A stretch of 64,000 nt of DNA. It comes from Gammaproteobacteria bacterium. GTDB lineage: Bacteria; Pseudomonadota; Gammaproteobacteria; Steroidobacterales; GCA-2729495. Location: NCBI GenBank assembly GCA_014337915.1, contig QUBU01000009.1:39422-103421 (forward strand), in the 5' to 3' direction. A program made the position numbers and the translations under genes. Below the pieces are notes generated by a model that saw only the letters and a list, made by a program, of their open reading frames with translations, ran no database searches and was not told the DNA's origin. Shown piece after piece: positions 36,198 through 44,043 of the stretch. The first letter of the stretch is position 1. The number at the start of each line of letters is the position of its first letter.

Positions 36198-37016
36198 ATG
36201 CCAAACGCAGTATCCGCAAGAAACATGATCGAAATCGACGACCTGCGGTTCTCCATCGCAGGTCGTCGCATTTTTGATGGCCTGAATCTGCGGATTGCCA
36301 GCGGTACGGTGACCGCCATCATGGGTCCGAGCGGGACCGGCAAGACGACGCTGTTGCGCATGATTACGGGACAGCTCCGGCCCGGGAGCGGCAGCGTACG
36401 CGTGGATGGTCGCGAGGTTCCGGCTCTCGACCGCGCCGGGCTGTACGACCTGCGCCGCCACATCGGCATGTTGTTCCAGAATTCCGCATTGCTCACCGAC
36501 GATACGGTCTTCGACAACGTGGCTTTTCCGTTGCGGGAACACACCCGGCTGCCCGAGCGCCTGATCCGTACCGTAGTCCTGACCAAGCTGCACGCGGTCG
36601 GATTACGCGGGGCCGCAAGGCTGATGCCCTCCGAGTTGTCCGGTGGCATGGCGCGGAGGGTTGCGCTGGCGCGGGCCATGGCGCTCGATCCCGACCTGCT
36701 GCTCTATGACGAGCCCTTCGCGGGCCTGGACCCGATATCCCTCGGCATGATCCTGCGGCTCATCAAGGTCAACAACGATGTCCTGGGTGTCACCAGCGTC
36801 GTGGTGTCCCACGATGTCGAGCAGATCAGCCGGATCGCCGACTACTGTTATGTGGTATCAGGGGGCAGGGTGATCGGAGAGGGCACGCCGGAGCAGCTGC
36901 GACATTCGGATTCGGCCCTGATTCAGCAGTTCATGAGTGGTGCAGCGGACGGGCCGGTGCCGTTCCACTACCCGGCAAGCCCGTATCGCGACGAGCTGCT
37001 CGGCGGGAGGTCCTGA
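36198..37016 (+). CDS. mlaF: Phospholipid transport ABC ATPase MlaF
   Basis: The ATPase of the MlaFEDB complex (272 residues) that moves phospholipids between the outer and inner membranes to keep outer-membrane asymmetry. Walker A GPSGTGKTT, FQNSALLTDDTVFDNVAFPLREHT, signature LSGGMARRVALARA, Walker B LLYDEPFAGLDPI and VVSHDVEQ. The C-terminus ends with DGPVPFHYPASPYRDELL, a MlaF-specific tail that contacts MlaB or the dimer partner. The ATG at 36198 is chosen; GTG at 36180 and ATG at 36225 are possible. mlaE follows after one base. Confidence 0.95.
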   Translation: MPNAVSARNMIEIDDLRFSIAGRRIFDGLNLRIASGTVTAIMGPSGTGKTTLLRMITGQLRPGSGSVRVDGREVPALDRAGLYDLRRHIGMLFQNSALLTDDTVFDNVAFPLREHTRLPERLIRTVVLTKLHAVGLRGAARLMPSELSGGMARRVALARAMALDPDLLLYDEPFAGLDPISLGMILRLIKVNNDVLGVTSVVVSHDVEQISRIADYCYVVSGGRVIGEGTPEQLRHSDSALIQQFMSGAADGPVPFHYPASPYRDELLGGRS

Positions 37017-37017
37017 A

Positions 37018-37785
37018 ATGGGTCGTCTGGCGCAGATCGGCCGGCGCCTGGCACAGGCCATCCGCAAGCTCGGATCGGTGGTGCTGTTCCTGCTGACGAT
37101 GCTGCAGGCAATGCCCTACGCTTTGCGGCGCCCGCGGCTGGTGACCGTCCAGATACACAATGCCGGCGTGCTGTCGCTCGTCATCATCATGACCTCGGGG
37201 TTCTTCGTGGGCATGGTGGTGGGCCTGCAGGGGTACGACGCCTTCTCCCGGCTGCGGCAGGAGGACCTGCTGGGTGCCGCCGCGGCACTGTCGCTCATCA
37301 AGGAGCTGGGGCCGGTGGTCACGGCCCTGCTCTTTGCCGGCCGCGCAGGAACCGCGTTGACGGCCGAGATTGGCCTCATGAAGGCCACCGACCAGCTGTC
37401 CGCCATGGAGGTCATGGCCATCGACCCGATGGGCCGTATCGTCGCGCCACGGTTCCTCGGCGGCCTGATTGCCGTGCCGTTCCTGACGGCGATCTTCAAC
37501 AGCGTCGGCATTCTCGGCGCATACTTCGTCGGCGTGCAGCTCATGGGCGTGGACAACGGCGCGTTCTGGTCCCAGATGCAGGAGTACGTCGACTCCGGCG
37601 ACATCCGCGAGGGCATCATCAAGAGCCTGGCCTTCGGCGGCGCTGCGAGCCTCGTCGCGGTCTTCGAGGGCTATACGGCTGACCGGACTGCCGAGGGTGT
37701 GGGTCTGGCAACCACGCGCACCGTGGTGGTCACCTCGGTGCTGGTACTGATCCTCGACTACATGATCACGTCATTTCTTCTCTGA
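37018..37785 (+). CDS. mlaE: Phospholipid transport permease MlaE
   Basis: An inner-membrane permease of the YrbE/MlaE family (255 residues) with an amphipathic N-terminal helix and five to six hydrophobic helices. Signatures: GFFVGMVVGLQGYDAF, ELGPVVTALLFAGRAGTALTAEIGLMKATDQ, SAMEVMAIDP, PRFLGGLIAVPFLT and the C-terminal GVGLATTRTVV. Two copies form the core channel with two MlaF. It starts two bases after the mlaF stop. Confidence 0.97.
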   Translation: MGRLAQIGRRLAQAIRKLGSVVLFLLTMLQAMPYALRRPRLVTVQIHNAGVLSLVIIMTSGFFVGMVVGLQGYDAFSRLRQEDLLGAAAALSLIKELGPVVTALLFAGRAGTALTAEIGLMKATDQLSAMEVMAIDPMGRIVAPRFLGGLIAVPFLTAIFNSVGILGAYFVGVQLMGVDNGAFWSQMQEYVDSGDIREGIIKSLAFGGAASLVAVFEGYTADRTAEGVGLATTRTVVVTSVLVLILDYMITSFLL

Positions 37786-37799
37786 GCGGAGACAGGGCC

Positions 37800-38285
37800 A
37801 TGGAAAGCACTCCAGCAAGGGAGCTCGGCGCAGGGATGTTTATCCTGCTCGGCTTTGCATCATTGTTTTTCCTCGCGACCCAGACCACCAACGTGGAAAG
37901 TTATGTAAACGACAAGGGCTACACGGTGACGGCCAGGTTCGAGGATGTGGCTGGCCTCAAGGAGCGCGCTCCAGTGACCATGGCCGGCGTCACGATTGGC
38001 AGGGTAGAACGCATCAGCTTCGATCCGAAGGCCCTGAATGCCGTTGTCAGCATGCGCATCTCCCCGGAGTTCGATGAAATTCCGGATGACTCGGATGCGG
38101 CCATCCTCACGGCCGGCCTGCTGGGTAGCAAGTACGTGGGCATCGGCCCCGGCGGCTCGGAAACCTATCTGAAGAACAACAGTCAAATCCAGCTCACGCA
38201 GTCCGCCATCGTCCTGGAGAACATCATTGGCAAGCTTCTGTTCAAGCTCGGGATGGAAAATGACAGCTCAAAGCCTGCTGAATAG
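37800..38285 (+). CDS. mlaD: Phospholipid-binding MCE protein MlaD
   Basis: A 161-residue protein with one N-terminal membrane helix (about 10-28) and a periplasmic MCE domain (about 38-118) containing GYTVTARFEDVAGLKERAPVTMAGV, IPDDSDAAILTAGLLGSKYVGI and the GG-SETYLKNN turn. It forms a hexameric ring on MlaE with a hydrophobic pore that hands lipids to MlaC. The C-terminal helix (NIIGKLLFKLG) lines the ring exit. The last 26 bases overlap the start of mlaC. Confidence 0.96.
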   Translation: MESTPARELGAGMFILLGFASLFFLATQTTNVESYVNDKGYTVTARFEDVAGLKERAPVTMAGVTIGRVERISFDPKALNAVVSMRISPEFDEIPDDSDAAILTAGLLGSKYVGIGPGGSETYLKNNSQIQLTQSAIVLENIIGKLLFKLGMENDSSKPAE

Positions 38286-38922
38286 CCTGGTGCTGGCCCT
38301 GCTGGTCGCTGCCGGCAGTGCGACCGCAGCCCCCGCCCCAACGGCCCATGAGGTGGTGGCGGATGCCGTGACCAGGATGGCGCGTCAGCTCGACAGTCGC
38401 CGGCAGGAACTCGAGGGCAATCGCAAGGAACTCTACGCTCTCATCGACCATGAGCTGCTGCCGCAGTTCGATACCGACTATGCCGGCCGGCTGGTGCTGG
38501 GCAAGTCCTGGCGGAGTGCAACGCCTGAGCAGCGCAAGCGCTTCGTCGACGCATTCTACAATTTCCTGTTGCGCAGCTATTCCTCCGCGGTCCTGAAGTT
38601 TGACCAGAACAACTTCAGGATCTTGCCGCCGCGTGCGCCACCACAGGACGGACGTACGGTGGTGGACACCGAAATGCGTATGCCGGACGGCAGCACGGTA
38701 CCAGTCAGTTATTCGATGCACGAGACGCCTGCCGGCTGGAAGGCCTATGATGTCCGTATTGAAGGTGTGTCCTACGTCCAGAACTACCGCAATCAGTTCA
38801 ATGCGGAGGTGGCAGCCAAGGGCCTGGATGCGCTCATCAGCCGCCTCGAGCGGGAGACGGCGGACATCGATTCGGGCAAGCGGGATCCGGACAGGCCGGC
38901 GGCAGCCGCGGGTGGCGCCTGA
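38260..38922 (+). CDS. mlaC: Periplasmic phospholipid-binding protein MlaC
   Basis: The soluble carrier (220 residues) that shuttles phospholipid between MlaA at the outer membrane and MlaFEDB. A signal peptide (about 1-24, cleavage near ATA-AP) is followed by the MlaC fold: LYALIDHELLPQFDTDYAGRLVLGKSWRSATPEQRKRF-like segments and VDTEMRMPDGSTVPVSYSM. The ATG at 38260 gives a good signal peptide and overlaps mlaD by 26 bases; a start further upstream in the same frame would prevent export. The C-terminus is a disordered Ala/Pro tail. Confidence 0.95.
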   Translation: MTAQSLLNSLVLALLVAAGSATAAPAPTAHEVVADAVTRMARQLDSRRQELEGNRKELYALIDHELLPQFDTDYAGRLVLGKSWRSATPEQRKRFVDAFYNFLLRSYSSAVLKFDQNNFRILPPRAPPQDGRTVVDTEMRMPDGSTVPVSYSMHETPAGWKAYDVRIEGVSYVQNYRNQFNAEVAAKGLDALISRLERETADIDSGKRDPDRPAAAAGGA

Positions 38923-39242
38923 TGGAGCCTGCGCGGTTCGAGGTTGCCGGTGAAGGCGCATTCCGCGTCACCGGCATGCTCGATTTCACCTCTGTTCCCC
39001 AGGTCTGGGCTGCCAGCCAGCCGCTGCTTCAGCAGGCGGGCAGTTCGCCGTCCGTGGACCTCGAGGGCGTGACGCGGGTGGACAGCGCCGGCCTGGCGCT
39101 GGTCCTGGAGTGGGTGGCACTCGCCGGGCAGAACAACCAGCGACTGCGCATCCTCAGGGCGCCGGACAAGCTGCTCGCCCTGGCAAGGATCAGCGAGACC
39201 GAAGGCTTCCTTGCCGCAGCGGGTACGGGTTCCGACGCCTAG
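38922..39242 (+). CDS. mlaB: STAS-domain protein MlaB
   Basis: A 106-residue cytoplasmic STAS-domain protein that binds MlaF and stabilises the transporter. The family pattern is TSVPQVWAAS, VDLEGVTRVDSAGLALVLEWV (with the conserved DSAG segment) and LRILRAPDKLLALARIS. The ATG overlaps the mlaC stop by one base (TGATG). The last four bases overlap the convergent mlaA gene. Confidence 0.92.
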   Translation: MEPARFEVAGEGAFRVTGMLDFTSVPQVWAASQPLLQQAGSSPSVDLEGVTRVDSAGLALVLEWVALAGQNNQRLRILRAPDKLLALARISETEGFLAAAGTGSDA

Positions 39243-39997
39243 TCTGCGGCGTCATCCTCGTCCTCGGGATAGAGGTCTTCGAGCGGCGGGTTGCCGTCGT
39301 AGATCTTGTAGCGGCGATTCTGCAGGTACGCATCCCTCAGGAAGATGTAGGGGTCGAAGGCCTGCCGGAGTTGCTCGTCGGCAGGCAGCAGGCTGTAGCG
39401 GCGGTGCACCAGGTACCAGATCATGAGCGCGTTGCGTACGCCGGTGTCGTCGGGCTTCTGGATGATCAGTGACAGCTGTGTACCGGCCAGGTCGCCGACG
39501 GCGCTGGACACCGTGTACGGCCCAAATACGGGAACCACGAGATAGGGTCCCTGCGGCAGGCCCCAGACCGCGAATGTCTGGCCGAAGTCCTCGTCGTGGA
39601 TCTCGAGGCCCGCCGCCGATGCGGGGTCGAACAACCCAAACAGGCCGATGGTGCTGTTGATCGCAAAGCGGGCCAGGTCGCGCCCGCCCTGGGCAACCTT
39701 TCCCTGCAGAAAATCGTTGACGATCGTGATCGGATAACTCAGGTTTTCCAGGAAGTTGTTGGCGCCGATGCGGAATATCGTGGGAGTGCCGGCCTCATAG
39801 GCCTGTGCCACCGGCCTGGCGAGATAGCGGTCGCCGAGGTCATTGATGTCATACATGACGCGGTTGAAGCGCTCGAAAGGGTCGGGATTTACCGGTTCCT
39901 TGCGCGTCGCGCTGGTCCCGGCGCAACCGGCGATACAGGCGATGGCCGCCACCACCAGGCAGGCGCGGGTCATGCGGTATGGCATGCTTTGGGTCAT
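39239..39997 (-). CDS. mlaA: Outer-membrane lipoprotein MlaA (VacJ)
   Basis: A 252-residue lipoprotein whose mature part removes mislocalised phospholipids from the outer leaflet of the outer membrane. A signal peptide ends at the lipobox IAGC near residue 25. Hallmarks: DPFERFNRVMYDINDLGDRY, NFLENLSYPITIVNDFLQGK, RFAINSTIGLFGLFDPA, EDFGQTFAVWGLPQGPYLVVP and GPYTVSSAVGD. In E. coli mlaA is far from mlaFEDCB; here it is convergent and adjacent, so the whole pathway sits in one place. Its start overlaps the bepA stop by four bases. Confidence 0.96.
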   Translation of the reverse strand: MTQSMPYRMTRACLVVAAIACIAGCAGTSATRKEPVNPDPFERFNRVMYDINDLGDRYLARPVAQAYEAGTPTIFRIGANNFLENLSYPITIVNDFLQGKVAQGGRDLARFAINSTIGLFGLFDPASAAGLEIHDEDFGQTFAVWGLPQGPYLVVPVFGPYTVSSAVGDLAGTQLSLIIQKPDDTGVRNALMIWYLVHRRYSLLPADEQLRQAFDPYIFLRDAYLQNRRYKIYDGNPPLEDLYPEDEDDAAD

Positions 39998-41484
39998 GAG
40001 TCGAGTTCCGGGCTACGGGCGGCCTGTGCCCGCCGCTTCTCCGACTGCAGCCGGTTCAGCACCTGCTGAATCTCGTTGAGCCGCGAACTGAAGCGCGCCC
40101 GCTGGACGGAGTCGAGCCCGGGGATGCCCAGTGCTACCCGCAGTTCGTCCGCTGCCAGGCTCAGGTCGCCGCCCATCAGGTGATACTCGGCCATGTAGTA
40201 GTGCGCATCGCCGGTGTCACCGGCAGCGCTCGCGGCCAGGGCGATCAGCCGCACCTGCTCCGGCGTTGGCGCCACGATGTTCAGCAGGTCGAGCAGCACC
40301 TTGTGCGCCTCCCTGGCGCGTCCATGCTGCATCAGCGCCTCGGCGTAGCGCACGGTCAGCGGAACATTGCGCGGGAACAGCCGCATGGCGCGTTCGTAGG
40401 TGGCAAATGCCGCCTTCTCGTCGCCGGACGACATCTCTGCCATGGCAAGGCCGGTATGGAAGGCAATGACGCCGGGGTGACCTTCGACGAGACTGGTGAA
40501 ATCCTCCAGCGCTTGTGCCTGGTCGCCCGTCTGCAGGCGTGCCAGGGCCAGGCCATATTGCGTGCCGATGTCAGCCACGTACCGTGGATCGCTCATGTCG
40601 CTTTCGAAGCGGCGCAGCGCGGCCTCCGGCGTGGTGCTGGTCAGTACCCGCAGGCGCGCCCGCGCCAGGCGATATCCGGTCGCGTCCGTGATGTCCTGGT
40701 GCGGAAACTGTGCGGCACGTTCACGCGCCTCAGCGATGCGGTTGACGGTGACCGGGTGGGTGCGCAGGAACTCGGGTGCCTGGCTTGCCAGCGGGCCGCT
40801 CTGGCGGGCCAGGGTTTCGAAGAAATTCGCCATGCCCGCCGGGTCGAAGCCGGCGCTCGCCATCAGGCCGACACCGACACGGTCTGCCTCGTATTCGTTG
40901 CTCCGCGTGAAATTGATCTGCTGCTGGGCTGCGACCCCCTGGGCGGCGGCCACAGCGCCCTGGATCGCTTCGCCCGAGCCGGTGGCCGCTCCCAGCAGGA
41001 TGGCGCCGAGCAGTGCTGCCATCGTCAGGATGCTGGCCCGCTGGTTGGCGTAGATGGCCCGCGAGATGTGCCGCTGGGTGACATGGGAGATCTCGTGGGC
41101 CATCACCCCGGCGAGTTCGCTTTCCGTTGCGGTTGCCATCAGCAGGCCGGAATGTACGCCGATGAAGCCGCCGGGAAGGGCAAAAGCATTGATGGCCGGA
41201 TCGTCAACCACGAAAAAGCGGAAGCGCTGGCCGTTGTCCGTGGCATTCGCCGCAATCTTCTGGCCTATGTCCTGGATGTACTCCTGGATCTCGGGGTCGG
41301 TGATGACCTTCCCGGTGTCGCGCAGGCTTTTGTAGATGGAGCGCCCGATCTGCAGTTCCATGTCGCGCGACAGGACGGTGTCGGCGGGACTGCCGATGTC
41401 CGGCAGGTCCTCGTTCGCCGCCAGCACCGGCGCAAAGGCAGTGGCGAGGCTGCAGACCAGGGCGACCAGGCGGCGGAATCTCAC
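39994..41484 (-). CDS. bepA: Periplasmic metalloprotease/chaperone BepA (M48, TPR)
   Basis: A 496-residue exported protein of the BepA (YfgC) family that checks assembly of LptD and other outer-membrane proteins. Signal peptide (about 1-23), M48 protease domain with the zinc motif HEISH and the third ligand in EYEADRVG, then tetratricopeptide repeats (about 290-470). The GTG at 41484 is chosen since it yields a signal peptide right at the N-terminus and follows the bcp stop by 19 bases; a longer in-frame start would lie inside bcp. The order bepA-bcp-gcvR-dapA resembles E. coli. Confidence 0.94.
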   Translation of the reverse strand: MRFRRLVALVCSLATAFAPVLAANEDLPDIGSPADTVLSRDMELQIGRSIYKSLRDTGKVITDPEIQEYIQDIGQKIAANATDNGQRFRFFVVDDPAINAFALPGGFIGVHSGLLMATATESELAGVMAHEISHVTQRHISRAIYANQRASILTMAALLGAILLGAATGSGEAIQGAVAAAQGVAAQQQINFTRSNEYEADRVGVGLMASAGFDPAGMANFFETLARQSGPLASQAPEFLRTHPVTVNRIAEARERAAQFPHQDITDATGYRLARARLRVLTSTTPEAALRRFESDMSDPRYVADIGTQYGLALARLQTGDQAQALEDFTSLVEGHPGVIAFHTGLAMAEMSSGDEKAAFATYERAMRLFPRNVPLTVRYAEALMQHGRAREAHKVLLDLLNIVAPTPEQVRLIALAASAAGDTGDAHYYMAEYHLMGGDLSLAADELRVALGIPGLDSVQRARFSSRLNEIQQVLNRLQSEKRRAQAARSPELDS

Positions 41485-41503
41485 GGGCGAACGCCTTGCA
41501 GGC

Positions 41504-41971
41504 CTACAGGGCCTTGACCGCCGCGAGAACAGCCTCCACATGGCCGTCCACCTTCACCTTGCGCCACTCCTGGCGGAGGACACCCTTGCTGTCGATCAGG
41601 AAGGTGCTGCGCTCCACGCCCATCACCTTCCGGCCATACATGTTCTTTTCGCGCATGACATCGAACAGCCTGCAGAGCTGTTCGTTGGCGTCGGACAGCA
41701 GGTCGAAGGGAAACTCGTACCTGGCCTTGAACTTCTCGTGGGCGGTCATGGAGTCGCGCGAAACGCCGAGCACGACTGCGCCAAGCTTGCGGAATGACCC
41801 ATGATGGTCGCGAAAGCCGCAGCCCTCCGTGGTGCATCCCGGCGTGTCATCCTTTGGATAGAAATACAGCACTACCGGGCTGCCGCGCAGGCCCGCCAGG
41901 CTGACGGCCTTGCCACCGGTTGCCGGCAGGGTGAAATCCGGGACTGGTTTGCCCGGCACGATGGTGGTCAT
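41504..41971 (-). CDS. bcp: Thioredoxin-dependent peroxiredoxin Bcp (PrxQ)
   Basis: A 155-residue PrxQ-type peroxidase that reduces hydrogen and organic peroxides using thioredoxin. The peroxidatic Cys is in PKDDTPGCTTEGC, with the resolving Cys five residues later as in Bcp. VLGVSRDS and GVERSTFLID are conserved. The ATG at 41971 gives the standard start (TTIVPGKPVPDF); seven extra residues would come from an earlier in-frame codon. It lies between gcvR and bepA. Confidence 0.96.
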   Translation of the reverse strand: MTTIVPGKPVPDFTLPATGGKAVSLAGLRGSPVVLYFYPKDDTPGCTTEGCGFRDHHGSFRKLGAVVLGVSRDSMTAHEKFKARYEFPFDLLSDANEQLCRLFDVMREKNMYGRKVMGVERSTFLIDSKGVLRQEWRKVKVDGHVEAVLAAVKAL

Positions 41972-42003
41972 TGCGGGTCGTCTCCGCGTCAAGGGCGGTC
42001 AAA

Positions 42004-42531
42004 TCAGCGTTGCGCCGGTTCCATGATGGCGTCAAGGTTGTGTTCATCGCAGAAGTCGAGGAACTCCTCGCGCAGCGTTGCCACATGGACGCTGGCCGGA
42101 AGGTTCACTGTCATCTGTACGGAAAACATTGCGGCACCGGTATGCGGTGCATTGTATCGCCGGGTGTTCAGCTCGGCGATCTCCAGGTTCCGGTTGGCGA
42201 AGAAGCTGGAAAGCCGCAGCACGATGCCTTCCTGGTCCAGTGCCACGACGTCCACGTTGTAGGGTGCCGCAGGCTCGGCTGTCCGCGGTTCGGTGTCGCG
42301 CACAGTGATGGTCAGGGCGCTCTCGCGCTGCAACTGTGTCAGACGGTCACGGATCTTGTTGACGGTGTGCCAGTTGCCGGCAATCAGCATCAGTACGGCA
42401 AACTCCGAGCCAAGGGCGATCATCCGGCTCTCGCGGATGCTGCCGCCGGAACCGGCAACCGCCTGGCTGAGGTCGCGGATCAGGCCGGCGCGGTCGGGGC
42501 CGATCGCCGTGATGGCCAGCAGCTTGTCCAT
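42004..42531 (-). CDS. gcvR: Glycine cleavage system regulator GcvR (tandem ACT domains)
   Basis: A 175-residue cytoplasmic protein with two ACT domains (about 4-78 and 92-165). The first begins LLAITAIGPDRAGLIRDLSQAVAGSGGSIRES and the second includes VVALDQEGIVLRLSSFFANRNLEI. In E. coli GcvR binds glycine and blocks the activator GcvA. The neighbours bcp and the divergent dapA match the E. coli order. No gcvA is in this window, so the regulatory target is assumed from the family. Confidence 0.9.
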   Translation of the reverse strand: MDKLLAITAIGPDRAGLIRDLSQAVAGSGGSIRESRMIALGSEFAVLMLIAGNWHTVNKIRDRLTQLQRESALTITVRDTEPRTAEPAAPYNVDVVALDQEGIVLRLSSFFANRNLEIAELNTRRYNAPHTGAAMFSVQMTVNLPASVHVATLREEFLDFCDEHNLDAIMEPAQR

Positions 42532-42579
42532 GGGAGGTACCGTGGGGTCCGGGGAAAGCTCGGCAGTGTACCGGGAAAA

Positions 42580-42609
42580 CCCCCTGCATCAAGCAGCCCT
42601 TGCGGGGGG
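42580..42609. repeat. Inverted repeat in the gcvR-dapA divergent promoter region
   Basis: The 131-base gap between divergent gcvR and dapA holds a 9-bp GC-rich stem, CCCCCTGCA paired with TGCGGGGGG (one T-G pair), around a 12-base loop. No T-tract follows on either strand, so it is not an obvious terminator. It may be a protein-binding site or a leader structure. Nothing else recognisable is seen in the gap. Confidence 0.35.
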
Positions 42610-42662
42610 GCAGGGGCCGAAAGTACCATCGCAGGCCCGCGTCTTTTCCCGGTCCGTTTCCG

Positions 42663-43538
42663 ATGTTCAGAGGCAGCCTGGTCGCCCTCGTCACGCCCAT
42701 GAGTCCTGATGGGGCCGTGGATTACGCCTGCCTCGAGCGGCTCGTGGACTGGCACCTCGCTGCGGGCACCGACGGCCTGGTCATTGCCGGCACCACCGGT
42801 GAGTCGGCAACGCTCACCAAGGCGGAGCACGTGGAGGTGATCAGGGTTGCGGTGGCGCGGGTCGCTGGACGGATCCCCGTGATTGCCGGTACCGGCTCGA
42901 ATTCGACCGCGCAGACCGTAGACCTCTCCCGGGCCGTTGGTGCGCTGCCCATCGACGCGTACCTGGTCGTGGTGCCGTACTACAACAAGCCGACGCAGGA
43001 AGGCATGTACCGGCACTTCTGTGCGGTGGCCGATGCAGTCGACAAGCCCGTCATGCTCTACAACGTTCCCGGGCGTACCGTGGCGGACCTGCTGCCGCCC
43101 ACCGTCGGCCGGCTGGCGCAGCATCCGCGCATTTTCGGCATCAAGGAAGCAACCGGCGACCTGGCCCGGATCGCGCAGATCAGGGCCGCCGCCGGGACCG
43201 CCTTTGCGCTATACAGCGGTGACGACGCCAGCGCCCGCGAATTCATCGGCCTGGGTGGCCAGGGCGTGGTTTCGGTCACCGCCAACGTGGCTCCGGCCGA
43301 AATGGCGCAGATGTGCCGTGCTGCGCTGGCAGGGCGCGCGGAGGAGGCGGCGCAACTGGACCGCCGCCTCGCGTCGCTGCATCGCGACCTGTTCCTCGAG
43401 TCGAACCCCATCCCCGTGAAGTGGGTTCTGGAGCGCATGGGCAGGATTCCATCGGGTATCCGTTTGCCGTTGACGCCGCTTTCGCCGGCGAGCAGGCCGG
43501 CGCTGGAAGCAGCCATGCGCCAGGCGGGGCTGCTGTGA
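42663..43538 (+). CDS. dapA: 4-hydroxy-tetrahydrodipicolinate synthase DapA
   Basis: DapA (291 residues) condenses pyruvate with aspartate semialdehyde, the first step toward diaminopimelate and lysine. It is a TIM-barrel class I aldolase. GTTGESATL binds pyruvate, PYYNKPTQEGMY carries the catalytic Tyr, and IFGIKEATGD carries the Schiff-base Lys near residue 161. The ATG at 42663 aligns with E. coli (MFRGSLVALVTPM). It is followed closely by the BamC-like lipoprotein gene, as in E. coli. Confidence 0.98.
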   Translation: MFRGSLVALVTPMSPDGAVDYACLERLVDWHLAAGTDGLVIAGTTGESATLTKAEHVEVIRVAVARVAGRIPVIAGTGSNSTAQTVDLSRAVGALPIDAYLVVVPYYNKPTQEGMYRHFCAVADAVDKPVMLYNVPGRTVADLLPPTVGRLAQHPRIFGIKEATGDLARIAQIRAAAGTAFALYSGDDASAREFIGLGGQGVVSVTANVAPAEMAQMCRAALAGRAEEAAQLDRRLASLHRDLFLESNPIPVKWVLERMGRIPSGIRLPLTPLSPASRPALEAAMRQAGLL

Positions 43539-43540
43539 GG

Positions 43541-43834
43541 ATGCTTGGGCTGCTGCCTGCGCGGGGCGTTCTGTTGGCCTGCGTACTGCTGCCGCTGGCC
43601 GCTTGCTCCTGGTGGGGCAGTGATGAAGATCCCTGTGTTTCGGCCGAGGAGTACCAGCAGGCGCAGGACGTTCCAGACCTCACGGTGCCAGCCGGACTGG
43701 ACAAACCGGACGCCAGTGGCCGTTTGCATGTGCCGCCTGGTCCGCCAGCGGCAGAGCCGCTGTCGCAGTCGGCCGGCTGCCTGCCGCGCCCACCAAGCTA
43801 TTTCGACAAGCCGCTCAAAGAGGCCGGCAAGTGA
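43541..43834 (+). CDS. Short lipoprotein resembling the N-terminal lasso of BamC
   Basis: A 97-residue lipoprotein starting two bases after the dapA stop. Signal peptide with lipobox LAAC near residue 22, then a short acidic, proline-rich, apparently disordered mature chain. The stretch EEYQQAQDVPDLTVPAGLDKP followed by SGRLHVPP resembles the unstructured BamC N-terminus that wraps around BamD (E. coli has EAYLEAAPLAELHAPAGM). E. coli bamC also directly follows dapA. The two helix-grip domains of BamC (about 250 residues) are absent, and the next features are tRNA-Ser and an unrelated gene, so they are not simply out of frame. GTG at 43535 is an alternative start. Confidence 0.75.
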   Translation: MLGLLPARGVLLACVLLPLAACSWWGSDEDPCVSAEEYQQAQDVPDLTVPAGLDKPDASGRLHVPPGPPAAEPLSQSAGCLPRPPSYFDKPLKEAGK

Positions 43835-43840
43835 GTCAGT

Positions 43841-43868
43841 TTGCCCGGGTCCGGCTCCTCAGTTAACC
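43841..43868 (+). promoter_or_regulatory. Probable promoter of tRNA-Ser
   Basis: TTGCCC (43841-43846) is followed after 16 bases by TTAACC (43863-43868), then a very GC-rich discriminator before the tRNA at 43895. The hexamers are imperfect, but position and discriminator fit a stable-RNA promoter. Confidence 0.45.
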
Positions 43869-43894
43869 TGCGCGGCGCGAATGATTTCGATCCA

Positions 43895-43985
43895 GGAGAG
43901 GTGGCCGAGTGGCTGAAGGCGCACGCTTGGAAAGCGTGTTTACGGTAACCCCGTAACGTGGGTTCGAATCCCACCCTCTCCGCCA
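43895..43985 (+). tRNA. tRNA-Ser (anticodon GGA)
   Basis: Acceptor GGAGAGG pairs with CCTCTCC. The D-arm has GGCCGAGTGGCTGAAGG, the anticodon stem-loop is ACGCTTGGAAAGCGT with anticodon GGA, a long class II variable arm (TTTACGGTAACCCCGTAAC) follows, then the T-arm with GGTTCGAATCC. Discriminator G and an encoded CCA (43983-43985) complete it. The class II arm and anticodon identify serine. Confidence 0.97.
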
Positions 43986-44043
43986 TACACGTACATGGTG
44001 ACTGGCGGCCTGCAAGGCCGGCCGGGCGCAGGCGGGTGAACAT

